Positions 37,152-46,556 are shown, counted from the first letter of the stretch. The stretch is 64,000 bases of DNA from Rhizobium leguminosarum bv. trifolii WSM2297 (GCF_000271845.1 NZ_JH719393.1:949457-1013456), one strand, 5' to 3'. The notes: generated from the letters alone by a model not told the origin. Program-made: numbers and translations.

Positions 37152-38006
37152 TCAAAGTCCGCCGAGGACCGTTTTGAGATAATCGAGGCCGAGACGCTCG
37201 CCCTCCCTGCGCGCGGTCAGATCCTTGCCTGGCCAGCCATAGGCGGCGTCCTCATGCTCGATCGACAGCGTGCCGTTGAAACCGTGTCCGCGCGCCTGGC
37301 GCAGCAACCGAGGCCAATCGATGAGGCCTTGCCCCGGCAGCTTGTATTGCCACCAGCCCTTGCCGTGATAGCCGACAGCCTGCAGGACCTCCGCATCGAT
37401 TGCCGTGTCCTTGGCGTGCAGGATGGCGATGCGATCCTTCACCGCCTCCATCGCCTGATAAGGATCGACGCCGATGCGGATGAGGTGCGAGGGATCAAAT
37501 TCCAGGCCGAAACGGCGATCTTCGATCCTGCGGAAAAGCTCCTGCCATCCCCTTGGCGTCGTTCCGATGAAATTGTCCTTCGGCCCCGGCCAGTTCTCGA
37601 TTGCAAAGGTGAGGTGGGACGATTGCGTCGCCGCGATCAGTCCGTTCGCGAAGTCGGCGAAGTCGTCATAATTGGCGTCGTCGCTGGCACTCTCGTCCCG
37701 GCCCGGGAAGATCACGAAGATCGGGACGCCGGCCTCGCCGATGGCGCCGGCAAAGTCCGCCGTCCTTGCCCGTAACTCCCGGCGCCGGTCGCGGTCGGCA
37801 TCGAGCTGATTGCCGAAATAGGTGATCGACGACACGAAGAGGTTGCGGCTGCGCGCGAGTGCGACGGCGGCCTCCACCTTGTCGGGCGTTTTGATGTGGC
37901 CGCCGACATCGATTTCGATGGCGTCGAAACCGGCCGATGCGGCGAAGTCGACCACTTCCTCCAGCGGGCGATCATTGAATGTCGAGGTGTAAAAGCCGAT
38001 CTTCAC
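37152..38006 (-). CDS. Sugar phosphate isomerase/epimerase (AP endonuclease 2-like TIM barrel)
   Basis: The 284-aa protein has the xylose-isomerase-like fold: N terminus KIGFYTSTFNDRPLEE, FAIENWPGP, GLEFDPSHLIRIG, ILHAKDTAID and SIEHEDAAYG, with the metal-binding Glu, Asp and His residues expected in this superfamily. It probably isomerises or epimerises the imported sugar or its 3-keto form made by a Gfo/Idh enzyme such as 43087-44133. The start is GTG 38006 with GGAGG six bases upstream; a TTG at 38009 is in frame. The start region is tandemly duplicated. Confidence 0.88.
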   Translation of the reverse strand: MKIGFYTSTFNDRPLEEVVDFAASAGFDAIEIDVGGHIKTPDKVEAAVALARSRNLFVSSITYFGNQLDADRDRRRELRARTADFAGAIGEAGVPIFVIFPGRDESASDDANYDDFADFANGLIAATQSSHLTFAIENWPGPKDNFIGTTPRGWQELFRRIEDRRFGLEFDPSHLIRIGVDPYQAMEAVKDRIAILHAKDTAIDAEVLQAVGYHGKGWWQYKLPGQGLIDWPRLLRQARGHGFNGTLSIEHEDAAYGWPGKDLTARREGERLGLDYLKTVLGGL

Positions 38007-38034
38007 CAAAATCCTCCGATCTTCACCAAAATCC
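37996..38034. repeat. 20-bp tandem duplication at the isomerase start
   Basis: CCGATCTTCACCAAAATCC occurs at 37996-38014 and again at 38016-38034. On the minus strand the first copy gives a GTG-initiated seven-codon frame (MKIGGFW) whose stop overlaps the GTG of the isomerase, and the junction creates the GGAGG ribosome site. Confidence 0.85.
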
Positions 38035-38052
38035 CGGGCCTTGCCGGCCGTA

Positions 38053-39291
38053 TCAGCTGTTCAGTCGATCCATATTCTTGAGGGGCGAACGTGTGCGTTG
38101 AGCAGCATCAGCCGATGCGAGCATAAGGGCCGCCGCCATCGGCATGGCCGCCGCCCCCATCGCCGAGGCATCCTCGCCGAGCGATGCGCGATGAAGCGAC
38201 GGAAGGTTCGGGTCCTCGGCATCGAGATGTTCGTGCACATAGCGCAGCAATTCGTCGACGACGCGGATCGGCAGCCGGCCGCCGACGAGGACGGCGTCGG
38301 GATCGACGACCAGGCCGATATGCTTGACGGCGACGGCCAGATGCGCGCTCATTTCCTTCAGCCACTGCGAAACCAAGCGCCTGCCATGCGCATCGAGCGT
38401 CAGCAGATCGTGCGGGACACTCACCTTGACGTCGTGCCGCGCCAGAAAATCATAAAGGGAAAACAGCGAGAATATCTCGCCGAGAAGCTGGACCTTCTGG
38501 GCCTTCCCGTCGCTGCTGTCGGCAATCGGAAGCCAGCCGATCTCGCCGCTGAGGCCCATGGCGCCACGGTGACCATTGCCATCCAGCACGAGGCCGCCGC
38601 CGGGGCAGGCATTGATGGCGATATAGAAGAAGCTGCTGCTTTCGGCGCCGAGGCCATAATCGAGCTCGGCAAGAGCTGCGGCATTGGCTTCGTTTTCGAT
38701 GAAGACAGGATGCTGCGTCAGGTTTTCCAGCGCCGCGCGCACATCGAATTCCGTCCATTCCTGGTAGGCCTTGGGTTTGCCGAGCAGCGAAATCTCCCCA
38801 AGCCAATCCGGCATCGCCAGACCGATGCCTGCGAGCCGTGCATCGTCGATCAGCCGGCTGCGCTGGAAATGCGAGATCGCATCTGATGTCAGCTGCATGA
38901 ATTCCGTGGGCAGGATGAAGCGCTTTTCATGATGCACGCGGGCGCGGACATTGCCGACGGCGTCGACCGCCAGGATCGTCAGGTGGTCGCGATCGATGTT
39001 TATGCCGATCGCAAAACAGGCATCCGGATTGATCTCGAGTTCGATCGCCGGCTGACCTCTCAGCCCATGCCGCCGGCGGGCCTCCATGATCAGCCCCTCG
39101 TCCAGCAGCCGATCGACGATGCGGGCGATTGCCGGTTTGGTAAAACCCGTCTGCCGGGCGATTTCGGCGCGTGAAATCGGTGCGTGGCGATGGATGCAGC
39201 GCAAGACGACCGCCCTGTTGTGCTCGCCTGCATCTTCGACATTGGCGCCCGTCAGATCCGGGGACAGCCTGGCGCCGAGTGTCTGGTTCAT
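38053..39291 (-). CDS. ROK family transcriptional regulator within the second ABC operon
   Basis: The 412-aa protein has an N-terminal winged helix-turn-helix (PISRAEIARQTGFTKPAIAR) and a ROK sugar-kinase-like domain (GINIDRDHLTILAVD, then GHRGAMGLSGEIGW). The CxCGxxGCxE zinc motif of many ROK kinases is not visible, in line with a regulator. ATG 39291 has AAGGA upstream; ATG 39315 is also in frame. It probably senses the transported sugar and controls this operon. Confidence 0.9.
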   Translation of the reverse strand: MNQTLGARLSPDLTGANVEDAGEHNRAVVLRCIHRHAPISRAEIARQTGFTKPAIARIVDRLLDEGLIMEARRRHGLRGQPAIELEINPDACFAIGINIDRDHLTILAVDAVGNVRARVHHEKRFILPTEFMQLTSDAISHFQRSRLIDDARLAGIGLAMPDWLGEISLLGKPKAYQEWTEFDVRAALENLTQHPVFIENEANAAALAELDYGLGAESSSFFYIAINACPGGGLVLDGNGHRGAMGLSGEIGWLPIADSSDGKAQKVQLLGEIFSLFSLYDFLARHDVKVSVPHDLLTLDAHGRRLVSQWLKEMSAHLAVAVKHIGLVVDPDAVLVGGRLPIRVVDELLRYVHEHLDAEDPNLPSLHRASLGEDASAMGAAAMPMAAALMLASADAAQRTRSPLKNMDRLNS

Positions 39292-39333
39292 GGGGTCGAA
39301 TCCTTCATCAAGCATGGAGATTGAAACCGGCCC

Positions 39334-40176
39334 TCATCCCTTCACCGCGCCGCTGGTCATCGCCCCGAGGATCAACCGCTGGAGCGACAGGAAGGCGACG
39401 ATCGCCGGAACCACGGAGATCAGGCAGGCGGCGGCGAGAAGCTGAATGGACGAGTCGGTCTGCATGCCGCGGAAGTTAAAGATTCCGACGCCGATCGGCA
39501 TTAGGTCATTTTTGGTGAGCAGCAGGAAAGGCACCAGGAATTGCGACCAGCCGGCAATCACCGTGATGATGAAGACCGAGGCGATGCCGGGTGCCGACAA
39601 GGGCAGAACAATACGCCAGAAGACCGAAAACCGGTTGCAGCCGTCGATCATGGCGGCTTCGTCGAGGCTGCGGGGGATGCCGTCGACCGTGCTCTTCAAC
39701 AGCCAGGTGGCGAGCGGAACTCCAAGGGCGATATAAACCATGACGACGGCAAAATGCGTGTCCAGCAAGCCGAGCCGGTTCATGTAGCGATAGAGCGGCA
39801 CCATGATGACGAGCGGCGAGATCATCTGGAAAAGCAGGAGCCCCATCATCGACAGGCCCTTGCCGCGAAAGTTGAAGCGGGAAAAGGCGTAAGCCGCGGG
39901 CAACGCAACGATCAACACGCCCAATCCGCTGAGGGCGGCAAGTTTGAGGCCGTTCCAGAGATAGATCGGAAAGTAGCTGTTGTTGAGCACGGTGATGAAA
40001 TTGTCGATGGTCGGGTTTTGCGGAATGTAGCGGGCCGCGCCGCGATAGATCTCGCGCTTGTCACGCATTGCCATGGACAGCAGATAGGTGAGGGGGCCGG
40101 CGAAGAAGATGAACATGACCAGCATGAAGAGATAGCTCAGGGCATCGCCGAGCCGGGTTCCGGTCCGTCCGCTCAT
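39334..40176 (-). CDS. Sugar ABC transporter permease (MalG-like), second system
   Basis: The 280-aa inner-membrane protein has six predicted helices and the EAA loop block SLDEAAMIDGCNRFSVFWRI. It overlaps the preceding permease gene by four bases (ATGA), showing translational coupling, and ends in LILGAMTSGAVKG, typical of MalG-type subunits. Confidence 0.92.
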   Translation of the reverse strand: MSGRTGTRLGDALSYLFMLVMFIFFAGPLTYLLSMAMRDKREIYRGAARYIPQNPTIDNFITVLNNSYFPIYLWNGLKLAALSGLGVLIVALPAAYAFSRFNFRGKGLSMMGLLLFQMISPLVIMVPLYRYMNRLGLLDTHFAVVMVYIALGVPLATWLLKSTVDGIPRSLDEAAMIDGCNRFSVFWRIVLPLSAPGIASVFIITVIAGWSQFLVPFLLLTKNDLMPIGVGIFNFRGMQTDSSIQLLAAACLISVVPAIVAFLSLQRLILGAMTSGAVKG

Positions 40177-41102
40177 TGCTCTTCCTCCTTCGGCAGGAAC
40201 GACGCGTAGACGAAAGCAAGCCCGAGGCTGATGATCAGCATCAGCACGGAAAGCACGCTGCCGCCGGATAGATCGTAGTTTCTGAAGACGATGTTGAAGA
40301 CGTAGAGTGAGATCACCTCGGTCGCGCGTCCCGGCCCGCCGCCGGTCAGGGTGATGATCGCGTCGAAGGTATTCACCGTCTGAATGGTGATCAGGATCAT
40401 GTTGACGAGGATTGCGGCGCGCAACTGCGGCAGCGTCACGAAGAAGAACTGCTGCGATGCGGTTGCGCCATCGACTTCGGCCGCTTCATAGAGCGAGGGA
40501 TCGATCGACTTCAGCGCCGCATACATCACCACCATCGAAAAGGCAGTGCCGCGCCATATGTTGGAGATCAGCGTCGACCATGGCGCGATCGCCGGATCTG
40601 AAAGCCAGGCAACGGTGGGCATATGCATTAGCCTGAGAATACTGTTCAGCGCGCCGTAGGGCGCTTCGGAAAACAGCATTTGCCAGATGATGCCGCCGGC
40701 AATGCCGGGCACGACCCAGGCGATGAGCGCTGTTGTCCTGAGGATGGTGGTGCCGAACAGGCCGCGCTTTTCGCCGCGGATGACGGTGACGGCGACCGCC
40801 AGGCCGAGGATCTGCTGGCCGATGACGCTGCCGCCGACGAAGATCAGCGTCGCCCATAAAATGTCCGGCAGCTGCGGCGAGCTCAAGGCATTGACGATCG
40901 AGCCCAGCGTATATTGCTGATTGTCGCCGATCAGCGTCGCATTGGTGAAGGATAGCCGGAAAACGTCGATGACGGGGTAGAGGTAGAAGATGCCGATGAC
41001 GACGATCACAGGCATGATCCAGGGCAGGGGCGCCCCGGCGAAACGGCGCATGAACGATCTGCTTTGAGGCGGGCTGTCAGCCTCGATGGCAATAGGGCTC
41101 AT
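40173..41102 (-). CDS. Sugar ABC transporter permease (MalF-like), second system
   Basis: The 309-aa permease has six predicted membrane helices, starting at about residue 28 (WIMPVIVVIGIFYLYPVI), and the EAA loop block LYEAAEVDGATASQQFFFVT. It pairs with the MalG-like protein at 39334-40176. Unlike the first system, it has no added N-terminal helices. Confidence 0.92.
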   Translation of the reverse strand: MSPIAIEADSPPQSRSFMRRFAGAPLPWIMPVIVVIGIFYLYPVIDVFRLSFTNATLIGDNQQYTLGSIVNALSSPQLPDILWATLIFVGGSVIGQQILGLAVAVTVIRGEKRGLFGTTILRTTALIAWVVPGIAGGIIWQMLFSEAPYGALNSILRLMHMPTVAWLSDPAIAPWSTLISNIWRGTAFSMVVMYAALKSIDPSLYEAAEVDGATASQQFFFVTLPQLRAAILVNMILITIQTVNTFDAIITLTGGGPGRATEVISLYVFNIVFRNYDLSGGSVLSVLMLIISLGLAFVYASFLPKEEEQ

Positions 41103-41418
41103 TGGGCTTCCCTGTCCGGGTTTGGCAATGTCGACGACGCCTGCAGGCAGGCGCTGTCGTGGTTGGGAGCGTCACAGACGCCGGGTATTCGAGCGCCGCT
41201 AATGCTGATGGCTGCCCCTCACCCTAACCCTCTCCCCGTTCTGACGGGGAGAGGGGACGTGCCCCACGAGGCGTTGGCAAGGGACGGAGAGGTTGCGTCT
41301 TGTCCCTTCTCCTCGCGAGCGGGGGTCTGAAGGACGGGTCGAGACCCGTGGCTCGCCCCCCGGGGTGGCGGCAGCCGGATGAGGGGCTGGCCACGATCTC
41401 CGGGGCTCAGCCGCTGCA
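41103..41418. repeat. Intergenic region with RIME-like rhizobial repeat
   Basis: This 316-base gap between the binding-protein and permease genes has no gene. About 41216-41388 is a GC-rich mosaic of palindromes: CTCTCCCCGTTCTGACGGGGAGAG (hairpin, about 41231-41254), CCCTTCTCCTCGCGAGCGGGGG, and GGGTCGAGACCC. This matches my recollection of RIME elements, which are abundant between rhizobial genes. As RNA these hairpins may protect the upstream binding-protein message and raise its level over the permeases. Confidence 0.75.
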
Positions 41419-42717
41419 CTACAGCCGCTTGTAAGCCTCCATCGCCGCGTTGAAGGCGGCATCCAGGGCTTCCTCCGGCTTCTTGGTGCCCGACAGCACG
41501 TCGCCCATCATGATCTGGATCTGGTTGGAGATCTCAGGATAGATCGGCACGCCGGGGCGGGCCTGTCCGTCGACCAGAGCCTTGGCGAAGGTCTTGTTGG
41601 CTTCGGTCGAGAACACCTCATACTTGTCGAACAGCGATTTGCGGGTCGGCAGTTGCTGCTGCAGCGCATTTGCCGGGCCCATATAAACCTCGCGTGCGAG
41701 GTTGGCGCACATCTCGACCTTCTCCTTGTCCTTGCTGAAGGAGGCGATCGTCCAGCCGCCGGTGCCTGTCGAGCGCTGATCGGCCGTCGGACCGGGGATC
41801 GGCGAGAAGGTCCAGTTTTTGAAATCGCCTTCGTCGAGTGTCGACTTCAGCTGCGCATATTGCCAGTTGCCGCCGATGAAGAGGGCTGTCGTCGCCGCGG
41901 CTGCCGCAGCGTTCATGTCGTCGTAATTGGCGATCGTGCTGACGCGCTTGGGGGCCGCGCCGGAATCGACGAGATCCTTGAAATAATTCAGCGCCTTCAG
42001 GAATTTCTCCTTGTTCTCGCCTTCGCCGAACACCGGCTTGCCGGAATCATCGACGAGCTTGCCGCCGAGCGCCCAGTAGTTGGCGAGCCAGTCGAAGGTC
42101 GTTCCTTCCCAGCGCCCGCCGTTGAAGAGCACGCCTTCCATACCCTCCTTGGTGGAGGCGAGAGCGGCCTTCTTCAGATCGTCCCAAGTCTGCGGTGCAT
42201 CGGCGACGACCGACTTGTTGCGGTAGAGCACGCGAAGGTCGGTATCCCACCACCAGGCGCGCACCGTCTGGTCCTTGTCGGTGATGCCGCTACGAATGAA
42301 GGGGAAGAGGTCGTCCACTTCTTCCTTCGAGAAATAGGGCGTGAAGTCGGCCAGCACTTTGTTGACCATGAACTGCGATAGCACGAAGGAGTCGACAGCG
42401 GCGCAATCCGGCGCGTTGCCGGCCTTGGCCTGCTCCAGCATCTTGGCCTGTTCGGTGCCGATGTCGGACGACATAAACTGCATCTGCAATTTCCAGTCCG
42501 GATGCTTCTTGATGAAATCGACGAAGAGCTTCTGGTAGCCCTCGGCGATTTTCGGATCGGAATTGTTCGGGCTGTCGTTCGTCAGGCGGACGATCAGCGT
42601 TTTCGGCGCATCGGCAGTGCCGATCCGGTCTTTGGTGGCAAGTTCCTGGGCAAAAATAGCGGATGCTGAAAATAAGATTGTGCTCAGCGCCAATGCGCTG
42701 ACGGTCGCGCTCTTCAT
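41419..42717 (-). CDS. Sugar ABC transporter substrate-binding protein, second system
   Basis: The 432-aa periplasmic protein has a Sec signal (about residues 1-24, ending SAIFAQ) and the family 1 solute-binding fold, with blocks such as TGGWTIASFSKDKEKVEMC. ATG 42717 has GGAGGAG upstream, so the 20-residue extension from 42777 is rejected. It is the first gene of the operon and separated from the permeases by a RIME-like repeat. The ligand is unknown. Confidence 0.92.
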   Translation of the reverse strand: MKSATVSALALSTILFSASAIFAQELATKDRIGTADAPKTLIVRLTNDSPNNSDPKIAEGYQKLFVDFIKKHPDWKLQMQFMSSDIGTEQAKMLEQAKAGNAPDCAAVDSFVLSQFMVNKVLADFTPYFSKEEVDDLFPFIRSGITDKDQTVRAWWWDTDLRVLYRNKSVVADAPQTWDDLKKAALASTKEGMEGVLFNGGRWEGTTFDWLANYWALGGKLVDDSGKPVFGEGENKEKFLKALNYFKDLVDSGAAPKRVSTIANYDDMNAAAAAATTALFIGGNWQYAQLKSTLDEGDFKNWTFSPIPGPTADQRSTGTGGWTIASFSKDKEKVEMCANLAREVYMGPANALQQQLPTRKSLFDKYEVFSTEANKTFAKALVDGQARPGVPIYPEISNQIQIMMGDVLSGTKKPEEALDAAFNAAMEAYKRL

Positions 42718-43086
42718 GATGGGTCTCCTCCCCATTTTGAACGAATACAGCCAGGCGGTCAGTTGACCTCTCCTCATTTCCGTGCTGCATTAATTAGATT
42801 AAGTTACTTTGATTTGATGTCAAGCCACAGCTTGGAAGGCGAGAAGCCTGGGAGGTTGAGATGCTGGCGACATTCAACAGCAGCTAGTGCACGGCTGCCG
42901 AAAATCGAGTCGATTTTCGCGTCCGTACGCCGGATTGAAGTGATGGAGCATCCCACCGGATGCGCGGCGTAGAACCGGTAATTTTCTGGAGAAGAGCACG
43001 AGCGATCGCGGACAGCCGCGATGGCTGGAAGCGGGTTTTTGCCCGGCTGCAGCGGCGGCCGGAAACATAATGCTATGGAGGAGAAG
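42718..43086. promoter_or_regulatory. Divergent promoter region of the second sugar island
   Basis: The gap lies between the minus-strand binding-protein operon and the plus-strand Gfo/Idh gene. An AT-rich block at 42791-42822 (TAATTAGATTA and the bases after it) is the best place for promoters and a ROK operator. A palindromic repeat lies at 42899-42919. No coding sequence was recognised. Confidence 0.5.
42899..42919. repeat. 21-bp palindrome, likely dispersed rhizobial element
   Basis: Perfect 10-bp arms CGAAAATCGA and TCGATTTTCG flank a single G. Together with the following GATTGAAGTGATGGAGCATC it resembles a dispersed intergenic element I recall from Rhizobiaceae, so a repeat is more likely than a specific operator. 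Confidence 0.55.
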
Positions 43087-44133
43087 ATGCGCTTACTCAT
43101 TCTCGGCACCGGCGGAATGGCCAACCAGCACGCCACGAAATTCAAGGCGATCGAAGGTGTCAGCGTTGTCGGCGGCGTCGATGTCGTGCCCGAAAGGCTG
43201 GCTGCCTTCTGCACCGAACATGGCATCGCCAATCATTTCGCCTCGCTCGAAGAGGCGCTTGCCTGGGGCGAGTTCGATGCGGTCGCCAATGTCACGCCCG
43301 ACAGCATCCACCATCCAACGACGCTTCAGGCGATTGCCGCCGGCAAGCATGTCTTCTGCGAAAAGCCGCTTGCCACCGATGCGGTCAAGGCGATGGAGAT
43401 GACCGAGGCGATCGAACGCTCAGGCAAGGTCGGCATGGTCAATTTTACCTATCGCAATTCGCCCGCGTTGCAGAAAGGCCGGCAGATGGTGCTTGCCGGC
43501 GAGATCGGCGCGGTGCGCCATGTCGAGGCCTCGCATCTGCAAAGCTGGCTGGTCGGACGCCATTGGGGCGACTGGAAGAGCGAAAGCAAATGGCTGTGGC
43601 GGCTGAGCAGGAAGCATGGCTCGAACGGCGCGCTCGGCGATATCGGCATTCATATCGTCGATTTCGCCTCCTATGGTTCCGGCCTCGATGTCGCCCATGT
43701 CTTTGCGCGGCTGAAGACTTTCGACAAAGCGCCCGGGCATAAGATCGGCGAATACGATCTCGATGCCAATGACAGCTTCACGATGAATGTCGATTTCGCC
43801 AATGGCGCGATCGGCACGATCCAGGCCACCCGCACGGCCGCCGGTCAGATGGATCAGCTGCGCCTCAGGGTCTATGGCGAGACCGGCTCGATCGAGATGA
43901 TCTACGATACCGGACAATCGACGTTGCGCGCCTGTCTCGGCGACGACGTGCACACGGCGACCTGGCGCGACGTGCCCTTCGATCCCGTCGAAACCAACTA
44001 CCAGCGTTTCGTCCAGGCGGTGCGGGCCGGCAGGACGCAGGAACCGTCGTTCCGCCGCGCCGCCAATATCCAGAAGGTCCTGGACAAGGCGCTGGCCTCC
44101 GATCTCAGCCACGCCGACGAAGCGCTAAGCTAG
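43087..44133 (+). CDS. Gfo/Idh/MocA family NAD-dependent sugar/inositol dehydrogenase
   Basis: The 348-aa oxidoreductase has an N-terminal Rossmann fold (LLILGTGGMANQHATKF), the family motif CEKPLATD (about residue 98) and a C-terminal substrate domain with GALGDIGIHIVDFA. Such enzymes oxidise a sugar or polyol hydroxyl with NAD(P). ATG 43087 follows GGAGGAGA closely; the open frame from 43021 adds a non-homologous stretch. It is divergent from the ABC operon and probably acts with the isomerase at 37152-38006. Confidence 0.92.
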   Translation: MRLLILGTGGMANQHATKFKAIEGVSVVGGVDVVPERLAAFCTEHGIANHFASLEEALAWGEFDAVANVTPDSIHHPTTLQAIAAGKHVFCEKPLATDAVKAMEMTEAIERSGKVGMVNFTYRNSPALQKGRQMVLAGEIGAVRHVEASHLQSWLVGRHWGDWKSESKWLWRLSRKHGSNGALGDIGIHIVDFASYGSGLDVAHVFARLKTFDKAPGHKIGEYDLDANDSFTMNVDFANGAIGTIQATRTAAGQMDQLRLRVYGETGSIEMIYDTGQSTLRACLGDDVHTATWRDVPFDPVETNYQRFVQAVRAGRTQEPSFRRAANIQKVLDKALASDLSHADEALS

Positions 44134-44235
44134 AGCAATTCCAGGAAAAGTGCGAAGCGGTTTTCCGTCCGGAATTGCGTAAAAACAAAAGTTGAAAGAG
44201 GTTCGGCGCTTCCGTGAAAACCTGAACCGCTTTAA
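44131..44235. repeat. Dispersed rhizobial intergenic repeat after the dehydrogenase gene
   Basis: The segment beginning TAGAGCAATTCCAGGAAAAG, with GCGGTTTTCCGTCCGGAATTG after it, matches a short element I recall as very common downstream of genes in Rhizobiales. CAATTCC/GGAATTG and GGAAAA/TTTTCC can pair into a hairpin, so it may serve as a terminator. The rest of the gap to 44239 has no feature. Confidence 0.65.
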
Positions 44236-44239
44236 GCCA

Positions 44240-45379
44240 TCAGGCTGAAGCCGGCGGCAGCAGCAGCGTGTTGAGAAAGGGCAGGAGGGCAGCACCGAGC
44301 GCCACACCGCCGCCGCTGAAGCTTGCCGGCCGCATCGGCGAAATCCAGGGTGTCAGCAAGGGTCTGGTCGAGGTGTCGCGCCGTTCGATGGAGAGTTGGT
44401 GGATCAGGGCTTCGATGACGCTCTGCGGCAGGTCGCCGCCGATCAGCACGACGCTCGGGGCAAGGAAACCGGCCATGGCAATGATCGGATCGAGCAGATG
44501 GCCGGCTGCCTCGCGTATCCATTGCGACAGGGATGGTGAGGCGACCTCCTGGCCTTGCAGCAGGCACGCGAATTCGTCGTCGCCGATCCGCGACCGCAAG
44601 GCCTCGAAACCAACGACGGTGTTCAGTTGGACATTGTCGGGGCCGGTCAGCATCTCGCCGATGCTGCCCGCCCGCCCATGGACGCCGGAATAGGGAATGC
44701 CCCGAACGAGGAAGCCCGCCTGAACGTCGTCATCGATGATGATCATCGCCAGTCCGCCTTCCCGCTTGGAACTGCCGATCGTGCGTTCGGCGAGAAGGCC
44801 TGCCGTACACTCGTTCTCGACATAGGGACGCGCGATCGTCGACGTTGCAGCGATCTGATCGCTTTGATCGTCCGTCCAGTCGTTGGCGGCAATGCCGAGC
44901 CCGATGATCGGCAATGTCGCGTGGCGATCGACCATGTCCCTGACGGCCGCATGCACCAGCTTGACCTTGTCTGCTGGATCCAGGCCGAAATAGACCCGGT
45001 CATGCACCTGGCCGCTGAGATCGATGAGTACCATCTCGCCGCGCCTCTGGCGAAGCTTGACCCCGACCGAGAAGGCGCCCTCCGGCCTCAGCGCGAATTC
45101 GGTGGCGGTTGCGCCACCCCCGACCCCATTGCGACGGTTTGACGTCACAAGCTTTTCTTCCGCCAACCGCCGCAGAATATTCGTAATGCCGGGCCCGGTC
45201 AGTCCGCTATGTCGGCCAAGCTCGGTGCGGGTCAGCGGTCCATGCCGGCGGATCGCTTCCAGGATGACGCGAATATTCCGGTCGGCGATTTCACCCGATC
45301 TGAGACCGACTGTTTTGGCGCGCGGGGCGCCCGTGTCCTGGGTTTGAAGCCGCCGCGGCCCTGATCGAAGATACCGCAT
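44240..45379 (-). CDS. ROK family transcriptional regulator, second copy
   Basis: The 379-aa protein has an N-terminal winged helix-turn-helix (TRTELGRHSGLTGPGITNIL) and a ROK domain including VHGRAGSIGEM and FLAPSVVLIGGDLP. The kinase-type zinc motif is not visible. ATG 45379 with AGGA upstream suits the family start better than the long open frame to 45550. It is convergent with the dehydrogenase gene and may control the same pathway. Confidence 0.87.
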   Translation of the reverse strand: MRYLRSGPRRLQTQDTGAPRAKTVGLRSGEIADRNIRVILEAIRRHGPLTRTELGRHSGLTGPGITNILRRLAEEKLVTSNRRNGVGGGATATEFALRPEGAFSVGVKLRQRRGEMVLIDLSGQVHDRVYFGLDPADKVKLVHAAVRDMVDRHATLPIIGLGIAANDWTDDQSDQIAATSTIARPYVENECTAGLLAERTIGSSKREGGLAMIIIDDDVQAGFLVRGIPYSGVHGRAGSIGEMLTGPDNVQLNTVVGFEALRSRIGDDEFACLLQGQEVASPSLSQWIREAAGHLLDPIIAMAGFLAPSVVLIGGDLPQSVIEALIHQLSIERRDTSTRPLLTPWISPMRPASFSGGGVALGAALLPFLNTLLLPPASA

Positions 45380-45578
45380 GGCCGTCTTTCCTAGAGCACA
45401 TCTCGGTGTGTACTTCATCCGCGGGCTCTGGGAAAGCCGGGCGTGGCAGCCGCTTTTCAGGCTGGACATATCAATGGGGATCGGGCCATCACCGCGGTGA
45501 CGAAGCGCGGCGGGGCGAATGCCGCAAATGCCGACAGATCTGAACTGCACGGCAATCGGAGCTTGATTCTATCGATCG

Positions 45579-45764
45579 TCAATAACTGCAAGGACGATCG
45601 TTGCCGAAGCCATCACGGCAGGCAGGTCTGAGCGCATAGTCGGCGCCGGTATATCCAACCGAGCCGGTTTGCACTGAGTCATATGAGCTCGTCGTGCACG
45701 ATGACGACACGGCAACCGCGACGACTGCTGTGACTGCTATCAACAATTTGCGAATCTGAAGCAT
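45579..45764 (-). CDS. Small exported protein of unknown function
   Basis: The 61-aa product has a basic start, a hydrophobic stretch (LLIAVTAVVAVAV) and a Cys in SSSCTT that might be a weak lipobox; the Leu usually found at -3 is missing. The rest is short and Ser/Gly/Tyr-rich. GGGAGG sits just upstream of ATG 45764. It resembles the many small exported proteins of rhizobia; no function can be given. The 231-base gap upstream to 45995 shows no gene. Confidence 0.55.
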   Translation of the reverse strand: MLQIRKLLIAVTAVVAVAVSSSCTTSSYDSVQTGSVGYTGADYALRPACRDGFGNDRPCSY

Positions 45765-45995
45765 CCCCACCCTCCCGATCGCTCGCCGGGGCCAGCGATT
45801 TCAGCATTCATGGCCGGGCAGATAGGGCCGGTGCTGCATCGGTAAACCGTTATCGCCGATCAAGATTCCGTGTTTCCTTGAAGTCTTGTCGCGGGCTTTG
45901 ATTGCGGAACGTTGGGTTGCGATGCACCGAACCTTCCGCCAGGGCTATAACGCAATCCACCCTCGGAGAAGTTGCCGGTCTCAATCCCCTTGAAT

Positions 45996-46556
45996 TCAGC
46001 GGGTGGAGAGCGGCGGCGGTGGCGGTGGGGTTGTCGAGCCGGAGGCGAGTGAGCGCTGAACCATCACGCTGTCCGCCCAACGGTCGTAACGATAGGCGAC
46101 TCCCGGCAACAGCCCGACGCGAACGAAGCCGAAGCGTTCGTGCAGGGCGAGCGATGCAACGTTGTCGGCGGCGATATAGCCGATCATCTGCCGGAAACCG
46201 GCCGCCGCGCAGGCGTCGATCAGCCCGCGCATGAGCAGGCTCCCGATGCCCTGGCCGATATGGTCGTGATGCACATAGATCGAATGCTTGACGGTGTAGC
46301 GGTAAGCCGGGCGTTTGCGGAACAACACCACATAGGCATATCCCACGACCTTTTCACCCTCGATCGCAACGACATGCGGAAAGCGGCGGTCTTTCAAATT
46401 TTTGCGCCGCTGCCTCAGTTCGTCCGGTTGTCGCGTGTCGCTGTCGTCCACCCCAACATCGATGCCGCGACGAATATGGCGGTGATAGATCGCCAACATG
46501 GCATCGACGTCGGTTTCGCGGGACGGGCGGATGACGATCGTTTTGTCCTGCTTCAT
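45996..46556 (-). CDS. GNAT family N-acetyltransferase (phosphinothricin acetyltransferase-like)
   Basis: The 186-aa enzyme begins IVIRPSRETDVDAMLAIYHR and has the acetyl-CoA loop HHDHIGQGIGSLLM and the C-terminal LHERFGFVRVGLLPGV. It ends in a run of six Pro. It starts 22 bases after the amino-acid decarboxylase gene on the same strand, so the two are probably cotranscribed; a polyamine or amino-acid product of the decarboxylase is a possible acetyl acceptor. Confidence 0.9.
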   Translation of the reverse strand: MKQDKTIVIRPSRETDVDAMLAIYHRHIRRGIDVGVDDSDTRQPDELRQRRKNLKDRRFPHVVAIEGEKVVGYAYVVLFRKRPAYRYTVKHSIYVHHDHIGQGIGSLLMRGLIDACAAAGFRQMIGYIAADNVASLALHERFGFVRVGLLPGVAYRYDRWADSVMVQRSLASGSTTPPPPPPLSTR

